A stretch of DNA of 64,000 nt. Origin: Gluconacetobacter asukensis. GTDB lineage: Bacteria > Pseudomonadota > Alphaproteobacteria > Acetobacterales > Acetobacteraceae. The stretch lies in contig NZ_JABEQE010000001.1 of the NCBI RefSeq assembly GCF_014174375.1, positions 1 to 64,000 of the forward strand, read 5' to 3'. This document shows positions 8,548 through 17,051 of the stretch, one piece after another; position 1 is the stretch's first letter; every line of letters starts with the position of its first letter. The notes below the pieces were generated by a model, which did no database searches, had not been told where the DNA came from, and saw only the letters and a program-made list of their open reading frames with translations. Made by a program: the position numbers and the translations under genes.

Positions 8548-10224
8548 ATGTCCATCCAATTCGCCGACCTCACTTTCTCCACCCCCTCCGCCGAAAGCCT
8601 CGATGCGGCCTTCGGCGCCGTATCCGCCCTGCTGGATGAAGGCGACCGCGCCCAGGCACTGGCCCGCTTCGACGCCGAACGCCGGGCCTATGACAGCTGG
8701 GCCTCGATGGTCGCCCTGCGCTTCTCCCAGGACACCACCAGCCAGCAGGCCCGCACCGATCGCGACCTGGCCGACCGCCTGACCCCGCACGTGACCGAGC
8801 TTGAAGTCGCCATCAAGCGCCGGCTGCTCGACGATCCCGACCGCACAGGCCTCGCCACCGCCATCGGCACCCACACCGTCCGCCTGTGGGAAACCGACAT
8901 CACCACCTTCGACCCGCGCATCCGCGAGGCCCTGGAAGAAGAAGCCCGGCTGGGCGCCGACTATACCGCCCTGCTGGCCGCCGCACGCGTGACGGTGCAG
9001 GGCCAGACGGTCAATCTGTCCGGCCTCGCCCCCTTCGCCGAACATCCAGACCGCGCCGTGCGCCACGAGGCCGAGAAGACGCGATGGGATTTCTTCGCCG
9101 CCAACGGGCCCGAACTTGACCGGATCTACGACCAGCTGGTCCAGGTCCGCCACGGCATGGCGCGCACACTGGGTTATGACAGCTACACCCCCCTGGGCTA
9201 CCGGCGGATGCGCCGCGTCGATTACGGGCCGGAAGAGGTCGCGCGCTTTCGCGACGACGTGCTGACCCATGTCGTGCCGCTGGTGAGCGCAATCATGGAA
9301 AACCGCCGCCTGACCATGAACTGGGACCGGCTGCATTTCTGGGACGAATCGCTGATCGACCCGCTGGGCAACCCGAAGCCGGCCGGCGACCACGACCTGC
9401 TGCTGGAACGCGCGCAGACCATGTTCGACCGCATGGGCGGCGATCTGGGCATGTTCTACCGCCAGATGGTCGAGGGCGGCTTCCTGGACCTGCGCAATCG
9501 CGAGGGCAAGGCCGGCGGCGGCTTCTGCACCGCCTTTCCCAGCATGGGAATGCCCTTCATCTTCGCCAATTTCAACGGCACCCAGCACGACATCACCGTC
9601 TTCACGCACGAGATGGGCCACGCCTACCAGAACTGGAAGAGCCGCGACCTGCCGGGGATCGACCTGCTCTGGCCGACCATGGACGCCGCCGAGATCCATT
9701 CGATGGCGCTGGAATTTCTCACCTGGCCGCAGATCGACCTGATGGTCGAGGACGGGCTGGCCGACCGCTTCCGCCGCATGCACCTGATCGGCTCGCTGAG
9801 CTTCCTGCCCTACGGCGTCTGCGTCGATCATTTCCAGCACGAGGTCTACGCCAATCCCGACATGACGGCCGCCGAACGCCACGAAACCTGGCAGCGTCTG
9901 GAAAAGCTGTACCTGCCCTGGCGCGATTACGGCGACCTGTCATGGCCCGCCGGTGGCGGCCGCTGGCAGGCCCAGGGCCATATCTACCGCTCGCCCTTCT
10001 ATTATATCGACTACACGCTGGCCCTGTGCTGCGCGATGCAGTTCTGGCTGCACAGCCGGGCCGACCAGACAGGCGCGATGGCAATCTATGCCGATCTCTG
10101 CGCGCTGGGCGGCTCGCAGCCCTTCACCGGCCTGGTCGACGCCGCCGGGCTGATCAGCCCCTTCAAACCCGGCACCCTGGCCGACATCGTGCAGGAGGCC
10201 GACCGCTTCCTGCACACGCGCTAA
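8548..10224 (+). CDS. M3 family oligoendopeptidase (PepF-like)
   Basis: A 558-residue cytoplasmic zinc metallopeptidase that degrades short peptides. The zinc motif HEMGH is at His354-His358, with the third ligand Glu about 26 residues later (AAEIHSMALEFL). The length and the C-terminal IYRSPFYYIDYTLALCCAMQFW match PepF-type oligoendopeptidases. I chose the ATG at 8548; a GTG at 8512 would add 12 residues without a ribosome-binding site. Its position after an OPT transporter suggests uptake followed by hydrolysis of peptides. The TAA stop is part of the closing helix of a short structured repeat. Confidence 0.92.
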   Translation: MSIQFADLTFSTPSAESLDAAFGAVSALLDEGDRAQALARFDAERRAYDSWASMVALRFSQDTTSQQARTDRDLADRLTPHVTELEVAIKRRLLDDPDRTGLATAIGTHTVRLWETDITTFDPRIREALEEEARLGADYTALLAAARVTVQGQTVNLSGLAPFAEHPDRAVRHEAEKTRWDFFAANGPELDRIYDQLVQVRHGMARTLGYDSYTPLGYRRMRRVDYGPEEVARFRDDVLTHVVPLVSAIMENRRLTMNWDRLHFWDESLIDPLGNPKPAGDHDLLLERAQTMFDRMGGDLGMFYRQMVEGGFLDLRNREGKAGGGFCTAFPSMGMPFIFANFNGTQHDITVFTHEMGHAYQNWKSRDLPGIDLLWPTMDAAEIHSMALEFLTWPQIDLMVEDGLADRFRRMHLIGSLSFLPYGVCVDHFQHEVYANPDMTAAERHETWQRLEKLYLPWRDYGDLSWPAGGGRWQAQGHIYRSPFYYIDYTLALCCAMQFWLHSRADQTGAMAIYADLCALGGSQPFTGLVDAAGLISPFKPGTLADIVQEADRFLHTR

Positions 10225-10312
10225 AGGCTGCTTGCAAAGTTACCCTGCCGGCGATCCGGCGTGCCGCTTTGCGGCACTCTCACTCGGCAGGCCGACTTTT
10301 CAAACAGCCTTT
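10223..10312 (+). repeat. Short form of the dispersed structured element
   Basis: A 90-base element beginning within the M3 peptidase stop codon. The closing helix is AAAGGCTG (10223-10230) with CAGCCTTT (10305-10312). Inside are AAAGT/ACTTT, CTGCCG/CGGCAG and a terminal hairpin GTGCCGC-TTT-GCGGCAC. GGCGATCCGGCG and GCGGCACTCTC match the full copies, but the long central arm is absent. It looks like a deletion derivative or a minimal member of the same family. Confidence 0.6.
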
Positions 10313-10315
10313 CGA

Positions 10316-10346
10316 ATTAAAAAAAGGCGAGGAAAACCCCCGCCCT
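10316..10346 (-). terminator. Intrinsic terminator of the thioredoxin gene
   Basis: Read on the minus strand, GGCGGGG and CCTCGCC (10344-10338, 10332-10326) form a GC stem with one G-U pair. A run of seven T follows, and the structure begins about eight bases after the thioredoxin stop. The short structured repeat on the other strand ends just beside it. Confidence 0.7.
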
Positions 10347-10351
10347 TCCAT

Positions 10352-10864
10352 TCAGGCCCCGCGGCCGTTCCAGCCTGCCAGCAGATCAACGACCGCCTGG
10401 GCCGACATGCGCCGCGCATTACCCAGTTCCAGCGTACCATCCGGGTTCAGCAGCCGCCCCTGCGGCGTGACGATCAGCACCGTGGGCACGGCCTTGATCG
10501 TCACCCCATAATGCTGCGCGATATCCAGGTTGGTATTGATCCGCCCGACATTGACCATCACGGTAACGAAATGCGCAGCCACCCAGGGCGCGACCGAGGG
10601 CAGCGCCAGAACACCCGACAGCATCCGGCAATCCGGGCACCAGTTGCCGCCGAAATCGATCAGCACATTGCGGCCGGATTCCTTGGCCGTCTTGAAGGCG
10701 GCATCGACCTGCGCCTGCGCGCCCTCGGTCGGCCCATAGGGGGCGGCGACCGGCTTCGGCGTTTCCTGCCCCACCTGGGGCACGGGCGGCAGGTCGGCCA
10801 GGGCCGGGGTGGCGGCCAGACCGGCCATCAGGACGGTCAGGGGAAGAAGGCGGCGCAGAAGCAT
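10352..10864 (-). CDS. Periplasmic thioredoxin-like protein
   Basis: 170 residues: a signal peptide (about residues 1-24, cleavage near ALA-D), a short linker and a thioredoxin fold. The redox motif is WCPDC (Cys76, Cys79) and the cis-proline is seen in AVPTVLIVTP. It probably acts as a disulfide oxidoreductase or reductase in the periplasm. Length and the WCPDC motif resemble the thioredoxin_7/DUF953-like group more than DsbA or CcmG, so the partner is unknown. It is a single gene with its own terminator. Confidence 0.85.
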   Translation of the reverse strand: MLLRRLLPLTVLMAGLAATPALADLPPVPQVGQETPKPVAAPYGPTEGAQAQVDAAFKTAKESGRNVLIDFGGNWCPDCRMLSGVLALPSVAPWVAAHFVTVMVNVGRINTNLDIAQHYGVTIKAVPTVLIVTPQGRLLNPDGTLELGNARRMSAQAVVDLLAGWNGRGA

Positions 10865-10977
10865 GAAATTCGGTCCATGAAGCCAAGGATGAACAAGGCA
10901 TAATATCAGGTTAAGATGGATCTTACGCGGCGAAAGCCATACAGATCCATCATGACGATAAAAGGATCTTCTCCCGG

Positions 10978-11289
10978 ATGACAGAGGCCGCGCAACCCGG
11001 CATCGCCCGCACCCTGATCAAGACCGCGGCCATGGTGGCCGTAACGGCCGGCCTGATGGCCACCCTGCGCTACAGCGCCCATGTCGCCTATCTGGTCGAT
11101 CACATTGCCGGGACACGGCTGTGGAGCAGCCTGTACGGCATGACCGGCGCCTCGGACGCCGAGGCCCGCGAACGGCTGATCGTGATAGGGGTCGCCGTTG
11201 CCTGCTTCCTGCTGGCCCTGCCGATCGTGCAGGGCGGCGAATGGGCGATCGACCGGCTGCGCGCGCACCGGGCCTCAGCCCGGCGGTAA
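10978..11289 (+). CDS. Small membrane protein, unknown function
   Basis: 103 residues with two or three hydrophobic stretches (about 17-35, 60-80) and an Arg-rich C-terminus that should stay in the cytoplasm. An AAGGA lies upstream of the ATG. The last 15 bases overlap the end of the convergent methyltransferase gene. I do not recognise a family. Codon use looks native, so I consider it real. Confidence 0.6.
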   Translation: MTEAAQPGIARTLIKTAAMVAVTAGLMATLRYSAHVAYLVDHIAGTRLWSSLYGMTGASDAEARERLIVIGVAVACFLLALPIVQGGEWAIDRLRAHRASARR

Positions 11290-12267
11290 CGGCCCAGCCT
11301 GGGCCGCCGCATCGCGGTCCCACAGAAACGTCAGCTCATGCTTGTTGTGCCACAGATGCAGCACCCGCCCCCCCGGAATCGCGGCGAAGGCGACGGCTGT
11401 CTCGTGGTCCGTGGTGCCCTGGAACTTGATGGTCATCACGATGCGCCGCGCCGTGCCGCCCGCGATCCAGCGCTGCGCCAGCGCCAGCAGGCGCGTCGGG
11501 TAAGCGATGATGTCGGAGAACATCCAGTCCACCGCCCCCAGTTCGGCGGGCTCGATCCCGAACGCGCTTTCCCGGCGCAGCGTCACCCCCGGCATCGCCG
11601 CCACCTGTGGTGCCAGGTCCGCACGATCCACCGCCACCACGTCCGCCCCACATTGCGCAATCGCCCAGGTCCACCCGCCGGGCGACGCCCCCAGATCGAC
11701 GCAGCGTTCACCGGGCATGGGCCACGCACCCAGCCGGGCGCAGGCTTCCCATAATTTCAGATAGGCGCGCGAAGGCGGCCCCACCCGATCCTCGACAAAC
11801 GGCACCATCCCGTTCACGAAGGGCGAGGATTTGCGCGTCGACAGCAACAGCATATCCGGCGCCAGCAGCGTCCACCCGCCCAGATGCCCGGTGGGCGCCG
11901 CGGAGGGAAAGACCAGCGGCCGGGCGGCCACCGGCGGCAGGCGGTCGGCGATCAGCGTCGCGCGACGGTGATGGCGCACGGCATGACAGGCCCAGTTGCG
12001 CTGCCGGCCGCGCAGCAGCGCCACCGCCGCACCGATCGAGGCGATGGAGTGGATCTCGGGCTCCAGCCAGATATCCAGCGCCCATGCCGCCGCAACCGGC
12101 GGGCTGGCCGAAAGCGCCAGCCGCCCATGCCACGCCATGATGTCCGCGCCCTGCCGGCCCAGTTCCTCGGCCAGCGCGTCCTCGAACCCTTCGGCCGCCA
12201 GATAGGCCGCACGCACGGGGTGCGGCAGCACGACCGGCGCCTCATCGCCATGAACAGGTGCGGTCAT
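11275..12267 (-). CDS. RlmM-like rRNA 2'-O-ribose methyltransferase
   Basis: A 330-residue protein with an N-terminal THUMP-like region and a C-terminal Rossmann methyltransferase domain. SAM-binding motif I is CVDLGASPGGWTW (about residues 205-217). Asp in VDWMFSDII and Lys in MTIKFQGTTD complete the K-D-K-E type arrangement used by RlmM/FtsJ enzymes. In E. coli RlmM modifies C2498 of 23S rRNA; the same role is likely but not proven here. The start overlaps the DUF423 gene stop as ATGA, so the two are coupled. Confidence 0.82.
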   Translation of the reverse strand: MTAPVHGDEAPVVLPHPVRAAYLAAEGFEDALAEELGRQGADIMAWHGRLALSASPPVAAAWALDIWLEPEIHSIASIGAAVALLRGRQRNWACHAVRHHRRATLIADRLPPVAARPLVFPSAAPTGHLGGWTLLAPDMLLLSTRKSSPFVNGMVPFVEDRVGPPSRAYLKLWEACARLGAWPMPGERCVDLGASPGGWTWAIAQCGADVVAVDRADLAPQVAAMPGVTLRRESAFGIEPAELGAVDWMFSDIIAYPTRLLALAQRWIAGGTARRIVMTIKFQGTTDHETAVAFAAIPGGRVLHLWHNKHELTFLWDRDAAAQAGPLPPG

Positions 12268-12671
12268 CGGCGCAGCCCGTCCACCGCCAGCAGCAGCCAC
12301 GCCAGCATCAGCAGGCTGCCGCCCGTGGGCGCAACCGGGCCCAGATGCCGCCCGGTCACGCCGGTCCAGCCGACGGCACCGCTGAACAGCACCACCCCCA
12401 GCGCAAAGGCGGCGCCGGCCAGCAGCAGCGGCACCCGCCGCCCCCGCACACACAGCAGGATGCCGACCGCCAGCAGCGCGGGCGCGTGCCACATGCCCAT
12501 CTGCACCGCCTCGCGCGCCAGCGCGCGGCCGGAAGAAGCGGCGAACATCGCATCGGGCAGGTGCGCCGCCAGCGCGCCGCCCGCCACCGACAGCAGCCCC
12601 AGCAGGCCGCCTAGCGAGAGGAAAAGCCGGGCCGCACGCGGCACCGAATAAGGAGAACCAGACAGTGTCAT
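12264..12671 (-). CDS. DUF423 family inner-membrane protein (YgdD-like)
   Basis: 135 residues, four predicted membrane segments, with the DUF423 pattern GALAAHLP near residue 35 and VQMGMWHAPALLAVG about 20 residues later. Function is unknown for the family. In E. coli the homologue YgdD lies next to rlmM, and the same pairing with an ATGA overlap is kept here, which supports both assignments. Confidence 0.85.
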   Translation of the reverse strand: MTLSGSPYSVPRAARLFLSLGGLLGLLSVAGGALAAHLPDAMFAASSGRALAREAVQMGMWHAPALLAVGILLCVRGRRVPLLLAGAAFALGVVLFSGAVGWTGVTGRHLGPVAPTGGSLLMLAWLLLAVDGLRR

Positions 12672-12719
12672 CACGACCGGCAGTCTAGCCGGGCGCCCCT
12701 GTTGCCGTATAGTCGCCCC

Positions 12720-13667
12720 ATGCCACGCCACGACCTGTTTCCGGACATCGCGCCGTACGAAAGCGGCACCCTGCCTGTCGGCGACGGGCACGAACTTTAT
12801 TGGGAACAGGCGGGCAATCCGGCCGGCCGGCCGGTCCTGTTCCTGCATGGCGGCCCCGGCGCAGGCAGCGGGGCGGTCCATCGCCGCTTCTTCGATCCCA
12901 CGCACTGGCGAATCGTGCTGTTCGACCAGCGCGGCGCGGGCCGCTCGCGCCCGCACGCCTCGGTGGTCGCCAACACCACGCCGCACCTGGTGCAGGATAT
13001 CGAGCGCCTGCGCACGGCGCTGAATATTCCAGACTGGCTCCTGTTCGGCGGCTCATGGGGCTCGACGCTGGCATTGTCCTACGCCCAGGCCCACCCCGAG
13101 CGGGTGCGCGCGATGATCCTGCGCGGGATCTTCCTGGGCCGGCCGAGCGAACTGGACTGGTTCTTCCACGGGCTGGCCCAGGTCTTTCCCGACGCGCATG
13201 CGGCCTTCCTGTCGCACCTGCCCGAGCATGAGCGTCACGATCCGCTGACGGCCTATTGCCGGCTGCTGTTCGACCCCGACCCGGCGATCCACCTGCCGGC
13301 GGCGCGGGCCTGGTCGGGCTATGAGGGCACATGCTCCACCCTGATCCCGGCCCCCGCCGCCGTCGCCGGCTTCGCCCGCGACCGCGCGGTGATCGGCCTG
13401 GCGCGGATCGAGGCCCATTATTTCCGCCACGGCCTGTTCCTGCCGCCGGGCGGCCTGCTGGGCCATATGGAGCGGATCGCCCATATTCCCGGCATCATCG
13501 TCCAGGGCCGCTACGACATGATCTGCCCCTGCACCTCCGCATGGGACCTCGCCCATGCCTGGCCCGGCGCCACACTCAGCCTGGTGCCCGACGCAGGGCA
13601 TTCCGCGCTGGAACCGGGGATCCGCCGGCGGCTGGTCACCTGCGTCGAAGAGATGCGCACACTCTAG
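12720..13667 (+). CDS. pip: Prolyl aminopeptidase (proline iminopeptidase)
   Basis: A 315-residue alpha/beta hydrolase of family S33 that releases N-terminal proline from peptides. The oxyanion-hole motif is HGGPGAGSG and the nucleophile elbow GGSWGST carries Ser112. The Asp is in VQGRYDMICP and the His in PDAGHSALEP. Length matches the cytoplasmic family members. I chose the ATG at 12720 rather than a TTG at 12702. It diverges from the DUF423 gene across 48 bases. Confidence 0.93.
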   Translation: MPRHDLFPDIAPYESGTLPVGDGHELYWEQAGNPAGRPVLFLHGGPGAGSGAVHRRFFDPTHWRIVLFDQRGAGRSRPHASVVANTTPHLVQDIERLRTALNIPDWLLFGGSWGSTLALSYAQAHPERVRAMILRGIFLGRPSELDWFFHGLAQVFPDAHAAFLSHLPEHERHDPLTAYCRLLFDPDPAIHLPAARAWSGYEGTCSTLIPAPAAVAGFARDRAVIGLARIEAHYFRHGLFLPPGGLLGHMERIAHIPGIIVQGRYDMICPCTSAWDLAHAWPGATLSLVPDAGHSALEPGIRRRLVTCVEEMRTL

Positions 13668-13740
13668 CAGCATCGCCCGAACCCCTTGGGGATGCCCACG
13701 TTGGACCTGTATCCGCCATGCCGGAAAGGATCGGGGACCA

Positions 13741-14292
13741 ATGACGAAACATGATCGCTGGATGCTCTTCACGGTGCTGCTGCCGCTGGCCGCCTGCGCC
13801 ACCGCACCGAAACCCGCACCCGCGCCGCCGCCGCCTGCCCTGACCGAGACCGACGCCACGTTCATCGAAAAGGCCGCCCGCAGCAACGATTTCATCATCG
13901 CGACGGCAAAGCTGGCCGCCACCCAGGCCCGCAATCCGCATGTCAAGGATTTCGCCGCCCGGCTGGTCTCCGACCACACAGCCAGCCAGGACCGGCTGAA
14001 GGCCATCGCCGACCGGCATGGCACCACCCTGCCCGACGATCTGAACACGGACGAGGAACATGTTCTGCACAGTCTGAAGGCCGAAAAGGGGCGTGCCTTC
14101 GACCGCGACTTTACTGCCCTGCAGATCGCGGGCCACAATGATGCCGCCCCGCTGTTCCAGGCCGAAGCCGCCAGCGGGTCCGACCCGGCCCTGAAAACCT
14201 ACGCCACCGACATGCAGGCGGCCATCCAGTCCCATCTGGACATGGCCAGGACATTGGGCCAACACGGGCACCATCGTCGCCCGCATCACTGA
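13741..14292 (+). CDS. DUF4142 lipoprotein
   Basis: 183 residues with a lipobox LPLAAC (Cys19), a Pro/Ala-rich spacer and a DUF4142 domain, a ferritin-like helical bundle of unknown function found in many envelope proteins of Proteobacteria. Visible hallmarks are SNDFIIATAKLAATQA, VKDFAARLVSDHTASQ and a C-terminal helix ending in a His-rich tail (QHGHHRRPHH) that might bind metal. A good Shine-Dalgarno-like GGAAAGGA lies about 12 bases upstream. Confidence 0.85.
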   Translation: MTKHDRWMLFTVLLPLAACATAPKPAPAPPPPALTETDATFIEKAARSNDFIIATAKLAATQARNPHVKDFAARLVSDHTASQDRLKAIADRHGTTLPDDLNTDEEHVLHSLKAEKGRAFDRDFTALQIAGHNDAAPLFQAEAASGSDPALKTYATDMQAAIQSHLDMARTLGQHGHHRRPHH

Positions 14293-14343
14293 CCGGAACG
14301 AAGCCGCAGCCGGTCCCCCGACCATGAGGAACCGACACGCACC

Positions 14344-14919
14344 ATGAGCATCCGAATCGATCGCATCGTCACCCGCGGCGGCGATGGCGGGCAGACCTCG
14401 CTGGGCGACGGAACGCGGGTGGACAAATCCTGCGCGCGGATCGAGGCCCTGGGCGCGGTGGACGAGGCCAATGCCACGATCGGCGTCCTGCGGCTGCATG
14501 TGCCGGCCTCCTCGCCCGATGCCGCCTGCCTGGCGCGCATCCAGTCCCTGCTGTTCGATATCGGCGGCATCCTGTGCGTGCCGGAATCCGGACCGGCCGA
14601 TACCGACAATTTTCGCGGCGGCGACGCGGCGGTCGCGTTTCTCGAACAGGCGACGGAACGGCTGCGCGCCTGCCAGGCGCCCCTGCGCAGTTTCGTGCTG
14701 CCAGCCGGCAGTCCGGGCGCCGCCCACGCCCATCTGGCCCGCACGGTGGCCCGCCGGGCAGAACGCCAGGTCGTGACGCTACGCCATGCCGAACCCGTCA
14801 GCGCGTCCGTCCTGCGCTGCCTGAACCGGCTGTCCGATTATCTGTTCGTGCTGGCCCGGCACCTGAACAATGACGGGCAGGACGACGTACTGTGGCATCC
14901 CGGCAGCCCGGATATCTGA
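14344..14919 (+). CDS. ATP:cob(I)alamin adenosyltransferase, PduO type
   Basis: A 191-residue trimeric enzyme that makes adenosylcobalamin. The N-terminal ATP-binding signature TRGGDGGQTSLGDG (9-22), the RIEALGAVDEANA segment and the C-terminal RRAERQVV and CLNRLSDYLFVLAR motifs are all present. Its cofactor product would serve B12-dependent enzymes elsewhere in the genome. The stop codon lies at the edge of structured repeat copy 2. Confidence 0.93.
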   Translation: MSIRIDRIVTRGGDGGQTSLGDGTRVDKSCARIEALGAVDEANATIGVLRLHVPASSPDAACLARIQSLLFDIGGILCVPESGPADTDNFRGGDAAVAFLEQATERLRACQAPLRSFVLPAGSPGAAHAHLARTVARRAERQVVTLRHAEPVSASVLRCLNRLSDYLFVLARHLNNDGQDDVLWHPGSPDI

Positions 14920-15082
14920 GAGCCCGACCGAAAATGCGCGCTGGCAGCGATCCAGCGCGTGTTGCCTGCGCTTCGGTGCTCATGGCCATCAAGGCCACTC
15001 CGCTCCGATGCTCGGAAACACACGCCGGGCGCGGCCCCTTGGGCCGCTCTCGCTTGCCAGCCCACATTTTCGGTCAGGCTCT
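14919..15082 (+). repeat. Dispersed structured element, copy 2
   Basis: A 164-base element that starts at the pduO stop. The closing helix is long: AGAGCC plus GACCGAAAATG (14919-14936) against CATTTTCGGTC plus GGCTCT (15065-15082) with one mismatch. The second helix is GCTGGCA/TGCCAGC (14940-14946, 15055-15061). The arm motifs are TCGG (14973-14976) and CCGA (15005-15008), reversed relative to copies 1 and 4. The last hairpin is GCGGCCC-CTT-GGGCCGC. Confidence 0.85.
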
Positions 15083-15820
15083 GACAGCGGCGCGCCTATC
15101 CGGGCCCACGGGGTCTCCATTTTTTCAAATCACGTCGGCGCGCCCGGCATCGCCATTCCGGCGGAATACAGGATCGGACTAGACATCACGGAAACGTGAT
15201 GTTTATTATCCCATCAATTCCAGAACCCGGGGGAAAGACCAAAAGCCCCCTGCTTCCTCCCACGTCCCCTCGGCAATCAAGCAGGAAATACCCTACCCGT
15301 CCAAAATCATCGGGATTTACGCAATAAACAATTACAATATCCCAATGCGATATCAAAAAGATAAAAGACAAAGAAGAAAACATCACTTAAAAAAGAAACA
15401 TAATTCCATGATGAACACAAAAAACACACAATCTATCCATTCAACACGACAATATTCGTAATTATTTACGACAATTTAATTCTAAGTATTGCACAATGGT
15501 GAAATTTTGCACATGCGGTATCAATTCAGGGCAAAGCACCGGAAGAACATGCGATCAGCCCGGCCTTGCATTTTCTTCGGGAAAGAGAGTATATGAAACT
15601 TATTGGATCAAATTCTCTTATCCATAATGCGCTGCGCACTCACCGGTTCCGAACCGGTTGCCTGCCTGAAACCGGCGGTCGGTCATTCCGGCGCGGCGCA
15701 ACAACAAGAACAGTTTCCGTTTCGTCCGGAATGAAATGAACAAGACAAAAAAAACGCCCCCACACCGGCATATTTTCAAACATTCCCCACGATTTTCATC
15801 TCCTCTTTGAGAGACACCCC
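15083..15820. other. AT-rich intergenic desert
   Basis: About 740 bases without a credible gene. The section 15190-15640 is markedly AT-rich compared with the rest of the window and has poly-A stretches. A short palindrome ACCGGTT-CC-GAACCGGT occurs near 15641-15657. An ORF at 15186-15386 on the minus strand lacks coding character. The region probably serves as promoter for the gene at 15821 or is a remnant of transferred DNA. Confidence 0.5.
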
Positions 15821-16486
15821 ATGTCCGCATCCTATAACGATACCTTCCCCTTTTCCGCAGATACCGAACAGCCCGACATCGACAATCGCGATGAGGTCAA
15901 CGAACAGGCGCTGCGTCTCGCCCTGTCCCGTCTCGGCTCGAAACAACCCGCCCCCGCTTCCTCCGCCCCATCGGCGCCCCGCGCCAACGCCCGTCCCTTC
16001 GATGCGGCACAGCGGCGGCGGAAATTCGTCCAGGACGGCGATGTCCGGGTCGAACATCATGTCCTGAACCGCCCCACAGCCCGCGCGATGCATGCGCCGC
16101 AGGACGATGGCGGCGAAATCGAGCGCCTGCGCCAGCAAGTCAAGCTGCTGCAAAAGCAGCGTGACGATGCCGACCGCGCCAGCCACGATGCCCAGACCAG
16201 CCTGCGCTCGCTGGAAACCCGCATCGGCCATGCCGATATCATCCTGGCCGAAGCCCAGGCCGGACTGGCCAGCCGTGACGAGGAAATCCGCGCCCTGCGA
16301 TCCAGCCTGTCCACGGCCCGCGCCGAAATCGCCCGCCTGACAGAGGAGCTTTCTGCCCCCAGGACGCGCGCCGCGGCCCCCCAGCCGCCCAGGCCCGCAC
16401 CGGTTCCCCGTCCCCGCCGCGCCCTGGCCCCCGAGGTGATCGAGGACGAACCCGAGCCCGTGAAATGGTGGATCAAGAAGAAATAA
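15821..16486 (+). CDS. Coiled-coil protein with C-terminal WWIKKK, unknown function
   Basis: 221 residues. An acidic N-terminus and an Ala/Pro-rich stretch (to about 65) lead to a basic segment (FDAAQRRRKFVQDGDVRVEHH). A long heptad-type coiled coil follows (about residues 97-175, EIERLRQQVKLLQKQRDD onward), then a Pro/Arg-rich linker, and the protein ends EPEPVKWWIKKK. No signal or membrane segment is seen. I do not recognise a named family; the Trp-Trp-Lys end looks like a conserved docking tail. It may form an operon with the membrane protein gene 73 bases downstream. Confidence 0.7.
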   Translation: MSASYNDTFPFSADTEQPDIDNRDEVNEQALRLALSRLGSKQPAPASSAPSAPRANARPFDAAQRRRKFVQDGDVRVEHHVLNRPTARAMHAPQDDGGEIERLRQQVKLLQKQRDDADRASHDAQTSLRSLETRIGHADIILAEAQAGLASRDEEIRALRSSLSTARAEIARLTEELSAPRTRAAAPQPPRPAPVPRPRRALAPEVIEDEPEPVKWWIKKK

Positions 16487-16559
16487 GCCCGATCATCCGG
16501 ACAATACGGCCCGTTCGCGCGGATTGGCGCGCCGGCCCTTGATCCGCGACACGCGGACC

Positions 16560-17033
16560 ATGCCCCGTCTTTCCATCATGCTTGAACGGCTCGCGATCGT
16601 CCTGGTCATCACCAGCATGGCCGGCGCGGCCGCAATCCTGATGATGGCGCCGCTGGTCAACGGGCTTTTCCTGCTGCTGCGCGATATTTTCGGCATCCTG
16701 TTCCTACCCTTCTCCTTCCTGTTCGGCATGGCCGGACAGACAGAGCATGCGCGGGTCATGGGCAATGTCGTCGGCGGCATGGGGATGGAACTGCTCTCTC
16801 ACCCCCTGCGCACACTGGCCGCCGCCATCGCCAGCGCCGCCAGCGCCGTGCTGTTCGTCGTGGCGCTCAGCGCAGCCGGCCGCATCGTCATGGCCGCCTC
16901 GCTGGCCGCCGGGCTTCTGGCCTTCTGGCTGGCCGGCACCGCGACGGGAATGATCCTGCTGCCCGGGCTGATAATCGAAATCCTGTACCTTCTGCGCCCC
17001 GCCCGCCCCCGTGGTGCCATGCCGGGCGAGTAA
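16560..17033 (+). CDS. Small polytopic membrane protein, unknown function
   Basis: 157 residues with about four hydrophobic segments (10-35, 38-60, 85-110, 112-140) and short polar loops. I do not recognise a family. The start ATG at 16560 gives a Met-Pro-Arg n-terminus; an upstream TTG at 16524 is less likely. It converges with the acyl-CoA synthetase gene of the Nit1C cluster, the two stops being 18 bases apart. Confidence 0.65.
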   Translation: MPRLSIMLERLAIVLVITSMAGAAAILMMAPLVNGLFLLLRDIFGILFLPFSFLFGMAGQTEHARVMGNVVGGMGMELLSHPLRTLAAAIASAASAVLFVVALSAAGRIVMAASLAAGLLAFWLAGTATGMILLPGLIIEILYLLRPARPRGAMPGE

Positions 17034-17051
17034 CGATTATGCGCAGTCGCG

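Noticed and set aside
15186-15386. A 66-codon minus-strand frame in the AT-rich desert
   Set aside because: No ribosome-binding site, no family resemblance and base composition of a non-coding spacer.
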